Below are positions 17,601 to 25,144 of a DNA stretch of 38,379 nt, piece after piece; within the stretch, counting starts at the first letter, position 1; the number at the start of each line of letters is the position of its first letter. The notes under the pieces are model-generated. The model searched no databases, was not told the DNA's origin, and saw only the letters and a list, made by a program, of their open reading frames with translations. The stretch spans positions 1 through 38,379 of the forward strand of contig NZ_AJQE01000249.1 of NCBI RefSeq assembly GCF_000261685.1, read 5' to 3'. Source of the stretch: Bradyrhizobium genomosp. I (2014) (GTDB lineage Bacteria; Pseudomonadota; Alphaproteobacteria; Rhizobiales; Xanthobacteraceae). The position numbers and the translations under genes were made by a program.

Positions 17601-18135
17601 AGCCTGCCAAGCGTAGCGACCACTCGAATCCGCTCAGCCGGAACTCACCTTGACCGTCCGGACTTACAAACACCGAGGAAGGTGACAACGAGCGGTGCAG
17701 CGTTCCCTCTCGATGTAGAATGGCCAGCGCCTGGGCGATACGAAGCAGGCCTTCCCAGAGCGGCCGCCTTCGGCCCACTTCCGAGAGGTTCAGGAGCCAG
17801 GGATACCTCGACCGGTTTTGGAGCACATCAGCAAGAACCTGCCTACGGCCGCCATCGAGGATCGCGAAGTAGTACTTATCGTCAGTATCGAGATCGCGCA
17901 GCTTCACGAATAGTTCTGAAGCACCCGGGTAGCCTTGGAGCCGCATGAGGCCTCGCACCTCTCGATTCCAAAGCGCTTGGATTGCGGCACTATCACCAAG
18001 TCTTTTGCTCCAGAGCTTAGCGTAATAGATGTCCCCCACGTCCTCAGCTTGCCAGACATCCGGTATTCCGCGCTTCGGATCGCCTGGAACAATCTTACGC
18101 ACCAGCTTGTATCGACCGACCCTCTGCTCCGCCAT
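14644..18135 (-). CDS. mkoA: Mokosh type I protein A, kinase-like domain fused to SF1 helicase
   Basis: I choose ATG 18135 (GGTGGGGG upstream), giving 1163 residues; an ATG at 18231 would add 32 unlikely ones. The N-terminal 280 residues fold like a Ser/Thr kinase: Lys40 in YYAKLWS, a catalytic-loop equivalent LHRSLSPSSVFV (146-157) and LSGFEWS where DFG belongs. Both catalytic aspartates are replaced, so it looks like a pseudokinase. The C-terminal half is a UPF1/DNA2-like SF1 helicase (COG1112 type) with Walker A QGPPGTGKTT (about 649-658), motif II IIEEAGKA, motif III LIGDHHQLPPF, motif V DEFQGSEADIV and motif VI RMNVLLSRAK. Together with the coupled PLD gene this fits Mokosh type I, an anti-phage system. 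Confidence 0.82.
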   Translation of the reverse strand: MAEQRVGRYKLVRKIVPGDPKRGIPDVWQAEDVGDIYYAKLWSKRLGDSAAIQALWNREVRGLMRLQGYPGASELFVKLRDLDTDDKYYFAILDGGRRQVLADVLQNRSRYPWLLNLSEVGRRRPLWEGLLRIAQALAILHREGTLHRSLSPSSVFVSPDGQGEFRLSGFEWSLRLAGLDSGASKVLRKNSFAAPELDRLDGEYSTATDWYDFGLIAAELFGVPLKSTKKRAALRGLLSNLTNLRERERDFIGSLLEDNQEQRLVDAEEIEQLLRQIIRDLSSVTTSSGRSLVLAIRLSSGLDIARTIEVVSEGVASAHDPIAQRDWIRKDLQGDVRVVGRSIPTPYYVLRGEKLEYRVRNWSVDGLNTWDIGFCEGIERLPRTNSDDQLFSMGQRKIDVQLFPHVRNNIRSVRDRAAQWDKVFPIRIEKIELPANLRTVHEFFRVTQQLDTVLTVAQICAVEILEVDKSANDTTIVVTPVQEPERADLARFLNLDPPAEQIQDWFKLGAEAVTADDEEDPKHDRYSFLERRTIGGDSPSTNWRFLRAKPHQKGPQYYFRAQGAVVVRVGRAYLARNHGGTLAQIRRRHKAIEDLRLFEGLLRLISAPQEVTRRNSDPLPPANASITLDASKLTTLQRVWQTQPAFAIQGPPGTGKTTLIKAFADRLLSVDSSAQILITAHSHHTVDDVRSKLSQLYDAHDKQSRPIVLRLGAGDGDGDSPEKVTDELLKQLSESELTRRAPKHLQDKLASAVGDERGRSTEADTDVRTTQVLVQDAANLTFSTLNSPDLADLAERGRRFDWSIIEEAGKAHGFDMATALQESHRLLLIGDHHQLPPFNVRRFTDLLGDPLKVRKAIQSGAQFAGYLVDPSLVADDESRDPFVDRCAEWARMVKLFETIFTRSTEAVSEDAPAAILTDQHRMHPHIAELVGKVFYPTEDGGTILHSPPETHKHFEAPPPFAIAATSWLPEQRVVWCDVPWERKEAFAEGEVEGLFVSRPEAELVVKVLQQIHARGDEPCALQILSPYNGQLDAIRTAIERAYSAGLLNHMFKQPFDLGHGKRMGATVDEFQGSEADIVIVSLVRNNALPPWKSVGFLKEKNRMNVLLSRAKQKLIVVGSWDFFASRCTAATNEYDEHAYIGRMMKEMTAAEKAGILAKVRASK

Positions 18136-18583
18136 ATCCCCCACCTTCGATCTCAGGCGAATCTTTGCAGTGTCGCCTAAGCTACTCGTGTAACACGCGA
18201 GCCTGCCGCATTCCACCAGCGACCCGTGCACCTCCGTCTCTGTGCCACTTCGTTCCCATGGAGAGCCGCTGTTGGACGGATCGAAGGGGCGGATTATGCA
18301 GCGAAAGCCCTTTTTCGGCCGCCGCTGTACATCAAAATATACGCCGGTCCTTTCGATATCCGTATTTCACCGGAGCCCGCGGCACGAAATAGGTTCGCAA
18401 ATGAGATGTTATGGAAAAGTCGGCCAGCGGCTGACACATCGACAGTGTTGGATCAGCCCTTGGCTTGCAAAATAGCCAATGGTCTCTGAGGCGGCTCCTA
18501 GCCGCCTTCAGTTTGGATCGAGCACAATGGCGCGATGTATCTGTGATTTACGATCCTTAGGTCGGTCTAGCCGCCGGCATCCC
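18136..18583. other. Intergenic region upstream of Mokosh
   Basis: This segment of about 450 bases runs from the mkoA start to the 3' end of the EVE-HNH gene. It should contain the Mokosh promoter and holds att-like repeat copy 4 (18394-18435). Several short plus-strand frames cross it in different registers without ribosome sites, and I regard them as noise. Confidence 0.4.
18394..18435 (+). repeat. Att-like repeat, copy 4
   Basis: TTCG (18394-18397), ten bases, GTTATG (18408-18413), eight bases, GGCC (18422-18425), three bases, GGCTGAC (18429-18435). One base shorter than copies 1-3. It separates Mokosh from the EVE-HNH module. Confidence 0.6.
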
Positions 18584-20866
18584 TTAATCAGCCATTGCCA
18601 GGGGCTTTGGTTCGATAATGAGGCGCCGAACTGCTAGCTCCGTGCCACCGATCCGAAATTCAAACATATTATCGCTGATGTGCACTTGGATCCCGCCGTA
18701 GTGAAGCTGCCGGTGATGGTTCGCACAGACAGTCATCACGTTAGAAGCTGACAGCGAGCCTACTTCCTTCGTTGACACCGGCATCACATGGTGAGCTTCG
18801 ATATACGGCTCACCGTTCTTCTTGAGGAAGCCAATCGGGTTGCTTCCTAGTGCTTCGCAAACTTGGCACTTGAAACCATTGGTCTTTTTGACGAGGTCGC
18901 CAACCGGCCCGCGCTCAATTCCCTTGCTCACCCGTACCTTAACTTCCGGGCTCGCATTCATATACTTCCGCTCTAGGGCCGCGAGCTGATCGGCCACCGG
19001 ATTGTCACTTGGCGATGGCGCAAGCTCATCGAGATCTTCCCCGAGCAGCGACATCACTGCGTGAAAATCATTATCGGTGAGAGGAAATGAGGACGCTTGA
19101 AAGCCGTTTAATAGCAGCCGTGACACATCTGGCCGTACCGTCCGCAGCCGCTCGATAGTCAGTGGTCGCGCGGCGTAAGACTTCAGATAGCGAATGTTGA
19201 CGGTGGGCCAGCCGGGAACGCGCTCAGCACCAGCTGCCCAAAATTCACTGCTCGCGCCGGTCCCATCGAAGGCCGCGCTTTCGACCTCGCAGAGGGCATA
19301 AATCCCCGCCTCAAGTGGCGGATTGCCATCGCGCTCTGCTGCACTGCGTTGATCTACGCCGACACGTATGATCGCCAGCTGTCCAGGGGCAAATCGCTCG
19401 CGGTCCGACGGTCGGATCCCCCATGTGTCGCGCTCAATGTTCTGCGTAAGAAATTTGTCGATGGCCCATTTCTTTGGATTGCATACGAACACCCAATACG
19501 TCGGTGCAGCGCCAATATCGGCTGAGGGCATCGCGCCATCGACGGCGGCATGGATGCCTGCAACAGCAGTGGCGAGCGCTACTGAGTCGCCGGAAAACTC
19601 GTTCCAGACGACTCCCTCCTCCTTGTTACCTCGCACGAGACCGACTCTACCGTCTGCCGTGTATTTCGGATCAAAACGCCGGAAATTCATCATTTTCATG
19701 TAAACGCCGTTGGCGTTCCGGAAGGTCTCAGCATCGGTAAGGCCCGAGCTGCGCCCCATTCGTCCGAGGAATGCCGAAAGCTCAGCGACTTCCGCGCTAT
19801 CCTTGCCAGGCGGCGCGTCGCGGAAGCGAAGGTATAAGTCGAGCGCCAGGATCAACTCGTCGCGCGACCAGGGAGGATTGCGCCGCGCGGTTGTTTCCTC
19901 GTCGGGCTCCGTCATTGATACCGGCTCAATGGTTTGCCACCCATAGGCCCAGGCGCGTACCTTGGCTTCGTTGACGCTGAGCTCATTCTGCCATGGCAGA
20001 TGCGCTTGCCCTGGTAGGCCCTCCGATTCACCTAAGACTCGTTCAAAGTCCCGCGCAGTCCAGACGTGCGCCAGCGTGGCCGCCTGCATAGACTGGATAG
20101 GAAAGGCCCAACTGCGATCGCGTTGGTTCCACGCGCGGGCGAATGGTTCCACCGCCGCAAGACCCAATGGCGGTAGGCCCACAAGATAACAGGCAAAGTC
20201 AAGGCGTGACTGTATATTGCCGAATGCTCGACCAAATTGGTGCAGATCGCCGAGACCGAGCGTGGCAGCTGCCTCAGCATTTGTATGCGGCGGGAGGTGT
20301 CCGCCGTTTGACTCCGCGCGCGAGCGCAGCCAGTTGACCAGTGTCTCGGTGCGGACTTGAACCGGCGTAATCGCCCTCGCAGGTGGCCTATCGCTACCGG
20401 TTGGCAGCCCCAGCGTGCGCCGCGAATACCAAATCGCGCGAGCGGAAAATTCATCCGGATGATCGACGATGATTTGCTCATAGGACAGATCAGCGAGGTC
20501 AGCATCGACCAAGGCCTGAAAACCCTGAGTAGGTCTTAACTTGGCAACCGCAGCTTCGGCCGCATCCGTGAGGCCCCGGTTTCTCAATTGAATGAAGGTA
20601 CGCGTGGCATCCTTGCCTTGGCGCTTCATCACGCCGACGTATTCGCTCACGGCCTCGACAATCTTTTCTTCGGCTGGCGTGAGGTCTTTCAGGTCAAGAC
20701 CGGTCCGCTCACTGATGAGGGCGCGGCCGAGCTCCGCTGATCGGGCTTTAATCGCTTGCCCAACCTCACCGTCAATCGCGTTACGTCGCTCCGCGTTCTT
20801 CTCGAACTGCGTGAGATCCTCAAATGTCGAGATACCCCGTATGATACGCGCGAGACGTTCTTCCAC
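18584..20866 (-). CDS. EVE-HNH type IV (modification-dependent) restriction endonuclease
   Basis: This is a 760-residue protein. Residues 1-320 are of unknown fold. Residues about 330-440 (NPPWSRDELILALDLYL to KMMNFRRFDP) match a DNA-binding region common in HNH restriction proteins. An EVE/PUA-like domain follows at about 454-590 (APTYWVFVCNPKKW, DTWGIRP, FAPGQLAIIRV, GIYALCEVE). The C-terminal HNH has CQVC (667-670), EAHHVMP (His692/His693) and CANHH (714-718). EVE domains read modified bases, and EVE-HNH fusions are known to cut DNA with modified cytosines. The start is GTG 20866 with AGAGG six bases upstream; no in-frame start exists before the upstream TAG. Base specificity cannot be predicted. 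Four GTCAAC boxes lie about 130-170 bp upstream. Confidence 0.85.
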   Translation of the reverse strand: MEERLARIIRGISTFEDLTQFEKNAERRNAIDGEVGQAIKARSAELGRALISERTGLDLKDLTPAEEKIVEAVSEYVGVMKRQGKDATRTFIQLRNRGLTDAAEAAVAKLRPTQGFQALVDADLADLSYEQIIVDHPDEFSARAIWYSRRTLGLPTGSDRPPARAITPVQVRTETLVNWLRSRAESNGGHLPPHTNAEAAATLGLGDLHQFGRAFGNIQSRLDFACYLVGLPPLGLAAVEPFARAWNQRDRSWAFPIQSMQAATLAHVWTARDFERVLGESEGLPGQAHLPWQNELSVNEAKVRAWAYGWQTIEPVSMTEPDEETTARRNPPWSRDELILALDLYLRFRDAPPGKDSAEVAELSAFLGRMGRSSGLTDAETFRNANGVYMKMMNFRRFDPKYTADGRVGLVRGNKEEGVVWNEFSGDSVALATAVAGIHAAVDGAMPSADIGAAPTYWVFVCNPKKWAIDKFLTQNIERDTWGIRPSDRERFAPGQLAIIRVGVDQRSAAERDGNPPLEAGIYALCEVESAAFDGTGASSEFWAAGAERVPGWPTVNIRYLKSYAARPLTIERLRTVRPDVSRLLLNGFQASSFPLTDNDFHAVMSLLGEDLDELAPSPSDNPVADQLAALERKYMNASPEVKVRVSKGIERGPVGDLVKKTNGFKCQVCEALGSNPIGFLKKNGEPYIEAHHVMPVSTKEVGSLSASNVMTVCANHHRQLHYGGIQVHISDNMFEFRIGGTELAVRRLIIEPKPLAMAD

Positions 20867-20998
20867 TTCGAACCTCTGCTTGAATCGAATGCTGCCATCT
20901 TGCCGGAAACGCCGAGCCCTGTAATCAGCAAATTGCTAGCGGCGACCAAGGTCTTATGTGTGAAACGGGTGGTCTCCTAGACCTTTGACGCCCCAACT

Positions 20999-21035
20999 CG
21001 TCAACCGGACTGTCAACCGGTGTCAACTTTGTCAA
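20999..21035. promoter_or_regulatory. Cluster of four GTCAAC boxes upstream of the EVE-HNH gene
   Basis: GTCAAC occurs at 20999-21004, 21011-21016, 21021-21026 and 21030-21035. Read towards the EVE-HNH gene on the minus strand this gives TTGACA three times and TTGACG once, at 9, 10 and 12-base intervals. The boxes could be an operator, iterons for the neighbouring replication-type protein, or overlapping -35 elements. No matching -10 box is obvious. Confidence 0.45.
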
Positions 21036-21131
21036 CCTAACTTTTCATCGCCCCCAGCTAGCGCGATGGCGGGGTGCGAATTACCCGCGAGCGATCTAAA
21101 AGCCGGAAGGACCCGTGGCTCACCTCTCGGC

Positions 21132-21968
21132 CTAGACGCGTCGCAACACTCCGCGAGCCAACAGTTCTTCAACAATGTAAGAGCGGCCGCCTCCCCCCTG
21201 TTTCAGTTCGGCCGCCGTAGCCGCTTCTTGCATGGGAAGGTCCACCGCATCGACGATCACGGCCCACGTTGGCGCCGAGCGGAATTCATTCAGTAGATCG
21301 TTATTCCACCTACGAGTGGCTGACGCCTCCGCCGCCGCTCCTGCAGAATTCATACGCTGGCCGCTGTAGGGGAGGGAGGCATCACAAGCCCTTCCTTCAT
21401 CGCCAAGCTTGCTTCTATTCCATCGCGGAAGATGCTCATTGCGAGCGCCGGTTGGCAAGGTTGATGTGATGTGATTGGTGGGCCCTTTTCCTTCAATAGG
21501 GTTGATGGAAGAGGTTTGTATGACACCGCTGTCAGGCTGACTGTGACCGAATTGGCAGGTTGAGGAGCCGAGATTGTCATGCTGAGAGTGACAAGGATGG
21601 CACTGTGAGGGTGACAAGTTTGGTTGCTCAAAACGAGCAGCCCACTTCTTCCGTCGCAGCTTGTACTGGCGTTCGAGCTCGCGGAAGGCTTCCCAGTTTG
21701 GCTCGTAGCTGTTGCAGTGCCGATTGCCGGCATGCTTCCGCTTGCGAAACAACTTGGCTTCCACGAGGCGATTGCCAGCTCTAATAATCGTCCGCGTGCT
21801 GCATTTTAAGATATGGGCGGCCGTTTCTTCTGACGGATCACAACGACCGGTCTTCCGGTTAAAGCTATCGATCAGGAAGACCGCAAACTGCTTCTGGGTA
21901 CCATTTAGCAGTTCCGACATCGCGATGTGCTTGAAGGCAAGCAAGATATCGTTTGGTTGAAAAGTCAT
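21132..21968 (-). CDS. Winged-helix protein resembling phage/plasmid replication proteins
   Basis: This is a 278-residue protein with a helix-turn-helix of the HTH_36 type at about 15-75: a helix QKQFAVFLIDSFNRKTGRCDPS, then EETAAHILKCSTRTIIRAGNRLVEA, then a basic wing FRKRKHAGNR. Such N-termini are common in small replication initiators and phage proteins of rhizobia. A basic linker and a Ser/His/Gln-rich middle (about 115-180) of low complexity follow. No nuclease or ATPase motif is visible. It lies on the minus strand upstream of the GTCAAC boxes and may act on them, but that is inference. The start is ATG 21968. Confidence 0.55.
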   Translation of the reverse strand: MTFQPNDILLAFKHIAMSELLNGTQKQFAVFLIDSFNRKTGRCDPSEETAAHILKCSTRTIIRAGNRLVEAKLFRKRKHAGNRHCNSYEPNWEAFRELERQYKLRRKKWAARFEQPNLSPSQCHPCHSQHDNLGSSTCQFGHSQPDSGVIQTSSINPIEGKGPTNHITSTLPTGARNEHLPRWNRSKLGDEGRACDASLPYSGQRMNSAGAAAEASATRRWNNDLLNEFRSAPTWAVIVDAVDLPMQEAATAAELKQGGGGRSYIVEELLARGVLRRV

Positions 21969-22084
21969 CGGCCAGCGCTGTTCGGCGCCGGCTTATAGAC
22001 GGAGGATTCCGCGATCCAGCGCGTCGACAGCTAGCCAAGATGCGACCGCCGAGTCTTGGAAGTTAAATGGAGAGAAAAGTAGAA

Positions 22085-23038
22085 TTATGGGGCGTGGGAG
22101 TGCCAGTCTGGATACTGTTCCTTGTATCTCTCCATGAGGCGCCTGGCTCGCGAACTTTCTGTACCCCCGCCCGCCGCTCGGGGCGCCCTTACACGCGCGG
22201 CAGCTGAAAGAGAGGTGTGTACGCCCGATATCAAGTCGGCTCGCATTTCTTCAACAAGAGGTAGATCCTCCAATCTATACGAACCGGAGCCGGGAGGGCG
22301 ACCCACACCTCGTTTTTTGGGCGGCTCAGGTCGTTGAGCCCCCCGATTGACGGCTTCGCCTGCTAGTTCGTCTTCGCTCACCAGCTCATCGATCGTGGTG
22401 AGGTGCTTCCACTCCCCTGCCAGGCCGCCGAGCTCCGCTCGTAGCTGCGGGTCGTGGCTCGCCTCCACTGACGAGCGTGCATCCTCGTATTGCCGATGCC
22501 AGGCATCGATTTCGCTGTCGGTAACCGCCGGGTTCGGGTGTTCTCTCAATTCTGCGAGCCGTTTCTCTAACCCGCCTAGCTTCACTACAGCCCAGTCTCT
22601 GGCCTCCAAACGGTCAGCAACTATCGATCCCTCTGGACAATCCGGGGGGCCAAGATGCTCTGACCTGCGAAGCACCTGGAGCACTCTTGATGCTAATGAG
22701 TGCACGCCGGGAGGCAGCCCCACGCCGAGTTGCTCACAAAAGGTCCGAACCCCTTCCTTGCTGACGATTACGCCCTCAAGGAATTTTGTTGCCTGGTCGC
22801 GCGTGATCGGGGCTCGTACCCCGAGGTGGCTGCGCATAGCCCAATGCAGCTCAAGAACATCGACCGTTTCCCCGTCAGGGCGAAGAAACGTTCTGTTTGG
22901 AAACCGTCCGCAGACAGCCCAGTCGCAGATCCGCCGCAGGGTGAGCAATGGCAGCTCGCCGCTTCGGTCAGACCAGTCGTTCACCAGATCCTCAAGAAGG
23001 ACGTATTTGGAGGCGGCCATGGCTCGGGAGGGAATCAT
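22085..23038 (-). CDS. Uncharacterised protein with AT-hook-like motif
   Basis: I do not recognise this 317-residue protein (311 from the alternative ATG at 23020). It has a hydrophilic, mixed helical N-terminal half, a central charged region with a coiled-coil tendency (KLGGLEKRLAELREH) and a basic RGVGRPPGSGSY stretch at about 243-254 that resembles an AT-hook. A C-terminal segment DLISGVHTSLSAAARVRAPRA suggests a helix-turn-helix. DNA binding is plausible. It lies between the winged-helix gene and the recombinase cassette, divergent from the latter, so it may regulate the cassette through the 23039-23142 gap. Confidence 0.55.
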   Translation of the reverse strand: MIPSRAMAASKYVLLEDLVNDWSDRSGELPLLTLRRICDWAVCGRFPNRTFLRPDGETVDVLELHWAMRSHLGVRAPITRDQATKFLEGVIVSKEGVRTFCEQLGVGLPPGVHSLASRVLQVLRRSEHLGPPDCPEGSIVADRLEARDWAVVKLGGLEKRLAELREHPNPAVTDSEIDAWHRQYEDARSSVEASHDPQLRAELGGLAGEWKHLTTIDELVSEDELAGEAVNRGAQRPEPPKKRGVGRPPGSGSYRLEDLPLVEEMRADLISGVHTSLSAAARVRAPRAAGGGTESSRARRLMERYKEQYPDWHSHAP

Positions 23039-23142
23039 CAGCTCAATAGGCGAGAATTTTTCTCCTTTTCGCTGTTATTTTTCAACCGATACAGCTCGGA
23101 AAGCTGTCGACTACACGGGCTGGGCCACCTGAGGCCCAGCTC

Positions 23143-23328
23143 ATGACCGATTCGGATCCGAATCCCTGCGACATTCCGGAAGTAGCCGCGATTTTAGCTG
23201 CCGGCCTTCTGCGTGTTCTCGACCGGAAGTCCAGCCGAAATTTGGCCGGTGCGTCTAATTCTCCGCTCGACTGTGACAGACAATCTGAGGGTGATGTGGC
23301 CCGCAGAGCCCAGGAAGTTGCCCCGTGA
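23143..23328 (+). CDS. Small conserved first gene of the recombinase cassette
   Basis: A 61-residue protein starts at ATG 23143 with GAGG upstream and ends in a four-base GTGA overlap with the DUF2924 gene. Its N-terminus (DPNPCDIPEVAAILAAGLLRVL) followed by a Ser/Asp-rich tail resembles, from memory, short proteins that precede DUF2924-recombinase pairs in rhizobia. Function unknown. The tight coupling to the next gene is the best evidence that it is real. Confidence 0.6.
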   Translation: MTDSDPNPCDIPEVAAILAAGLLRVLDRKSSRNLAGASNSPLDCDRQSEGDVARRAQEVAP

Positions 23329-23768
23329 AAGAGTCCATTTTGTCGCAGTTGGCGGCCCTGAAAGACGCCTCCGCCCCCGCCCTAAAGGCCCGCTGGCGCG
23401 AGCTTTTTGATACGGAGCCTCCTGCCTATAACCGCCGTTTTCTGGAGAGCCGACTGGCCTACCGCATTCAGGAATTGGCCTATGGCGGCCTTAGCCGGGA
23501 AACCACTCAGCGGCTCAAAGCCATGGCCAAGCAGTATGCGGACCAGAAGCCGGCGGACCGCAAGGCCCGACCGCTTCTGCGGCCCGTCGCCGGGACGAAG
23601 CTGATCCGCGAATGGGAGGGCGTGGAGCACTGCGTCACCGTTCGCCACGATGATTTCGAGTATCTCGGCCGCCCCTACAAGTCCCTGTCCTCGGTCGCCC
23701 GCCAGATCACCGGCACCAAATGGAATGGCTGGGTCTTCTTCGGCTTAAAGAACTCGGTGGGAAAATGA
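23325..23768 (+). CDS. DUF2924 family protein
   Basis: This is a 147-residue protein with GTG start at 23325 inside the preceding stop (GTGA). LKARWRELFDTEPPAYNRRFLESRLAYRIQELAYGGLS (about 22-59) and the C-terminal EGVEHCVTVRHDDFEYLGRPYKSLSSVARQITGTKWNGWVFFGL (about 99-142) are characteristic of DUF2924 (PF11149). The C-terminal part resembles a small DNA-binding fold with the GtkWNGwvFF motif. Members of the family sit next to large serine recombinases in phages and integrative elements, as here, where the recombinase ATG overlaps its stop (ATGA). A role as recombinase helper is inference. Confidence 0.85.
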   Translation: MKESILSQLAALKDASAPALKARWRELFDTEPPAYNRRFLESRLAYRIQELAYGGLSRETTQRLKAMAKQYADQKPADRKARPLLRPVAGTKLIREWEGVEHCVTVRHDDFEYLGRPYKSLSSVARQITGTKWNGWVFFGLKNSVGK

Positions 23769-25144
23769 CGCCCCGCAAACCGGCAAGGGGCCGGGCCAGC
23801 CCATTCGCCAACTCCTTCGAGCGAGCAGGTTCAGACCCCGCCTCGGTCCGGAAGGTCCGCTGTGCGGTATATACCCGCAAGTCAAGCGAGGAAGGCCTCG
23901 ACATGGACTTCAACTCGCTCGATGCGCAGCGAGAATCCTGCGAGGCCTACATCACGAGCCAGCGAGCTGAGGGTTGGACACCAGTTCCGGATCGCTACGA
24001 TGATGGCGGCTTCTCCGGAGGCACGCTGGAAAGACCGGCGTTGAGGCGGCTTTTGACAGACGTCAAAGCAGGCAGGATCGACGTCATCGTTGTCTACAAG
24101 ATCGACCGGCTTTCGCGGTCGATGCTCGACTTCCTCAACCTCGTTGAATTGTTCGAGCGCCATGGGGTGACGTTCGTGTCCGTCACTCAATCCTTCAACA
24201 CCAAGGACGCTATGGGCCGCATGGCCCTGAACATCCTGGTGACCTTCGCCCAATTCGAGCGCGAGCTGATCGGCGAGCGCATCCGCGACAAGGTTGCGGC
24301 CTCTCGCAAGCGCGGCAAGTGGATGGGCGGCTGGACACCGCTCGGCTACGAAGTCCGCGATCGCAAGCTGCTGGTTCACCCAACCGACGCGGAGCGGGTC
24401 AGAGCGATTTTCCGGCGGTTCGTACAGCTCAAATCCGCAACCCGACTGGCTCGCGAACTCGTCGCTGCCAATGAACGCACCCGCTACGGCCATCTCTTAG
24501 ACAAGGGGGTGCTGTACAAGATCCTCCACAACCGGGTCTATCTTGGCGAGGCGGTTCACAAAGGCACTTCATATCCAGGCGAGCACGAAGCGATCATCGA
24601 TCGCAAGCTCTGGGATCAGGTTCACGCGATCCTCAAAGAAAGCCCGCGCAAGCGCGCGAACAACAGCCGAGCACAGACCCCTGCACTGCTGAAAGGGCTC
24701 CTCTTCGGTCCTGACGGCGCGGCCATGTCGCCAACTCACACCCGAAAGTCCGGCCGCCTGTATCGCTACTACATCAGCCAGACCGCGATGAAACAGGGTC
24801 GATCAGACTGTCCGGTTAAGCTGGTGCCCGCAGCCGAGCTAGAGCGCATCATCGTCGATCAAGTTCGTCTGCTGCTGCAAACCCCTGAGATCATCGTTCA
24901 GACCTGGCGCGCTTCACGCAAACAAAACGACAGCGTCACCGAGGACGAGGTGCGGAGCGCGCTGCTCGGCTTTGACGAGCTCTGGGATGAGCTGTTCCCT
25001 GCTGAACAGGCGCGCATTGTCGAGCTGCTCGTCGAGCGCGTCGACATGCATGCAGAGCGAATGGATATAGCCTTAAATATCCACGGCCTGACCTCGCTCT
25101 CCTCGGAATTGCAGCCGCAACCGTTCCAGGAGGCCGCCGAATGA
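23765..25144 (+). CDS. Large serine recombinase
   Basis: I choose ATG 23765, which overlaps the DUF2924 stop (ATGA), giving 459 residues; a start at 23720 is less likely. The resolvase domain shows YTRKS with nucleophile Ser40, DGGFSGGTLERPALRRLL, KIDRLSRS and the long helix GRMALNILVTFAQFERELIGERI. The recombinase domain (about 190-300: WMGGWTPLGYEV, LLDKGVLYKILHNRVYLGEAVHKG) follows. In the zinc-ribbon region (GLLFGPDGAAMSPTHTR) the usual Cys pairs are absent. The C-terminal coiled coil is short. The enzyme should catalyse site-specific integration or excision, and the nearest candidate site lies at 25639. Confidence 0.93.
   Translation: MTPRKPARGRASPFANSFERAGSDPASVRKVRCAVYTRKSSEEGLDMDFNSLDAQRESCEAYITSQRAEGWTPVPDRYDDGGFSGGTLERPALRRLLTDVKAGRIDVIVVYKIDRLSRSMLDFLNLVELFERHGVTFVSVTQSFNTKDAMGRMALNILVTFAQFERELIGERIRDKVAASRKRGKWMGGWTPLGYEVRDRKLLVHPTDAERVRAIFRRFVQLKSATRLARELVAANERTRYGHLLDKGVLYKILHNRVYLGEAVHKGTSYPGEHEAIIDRKLWDQVHAILKESPRKRANNSRAQTPALLKGLLFGPDGAAMSPTHTRKSGRLYRYYISQTAMKQGRSDCPVKLVPAAELERIIVDQVRLLLQTPEIIVQTWRASRKQNDSVTEDEVRSALLGFDELWDELFPAEQARIVELLVERVDMHAERMDIALNIHGLTSLSSELQPQPFQEAAE

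Noticed and set aside
20952..20975. CTTATGTGTGAAACGGG as a further att-like site
   Set aside because: It lacks the TTCG arm and the GGCC and GGCTGAC right arm.
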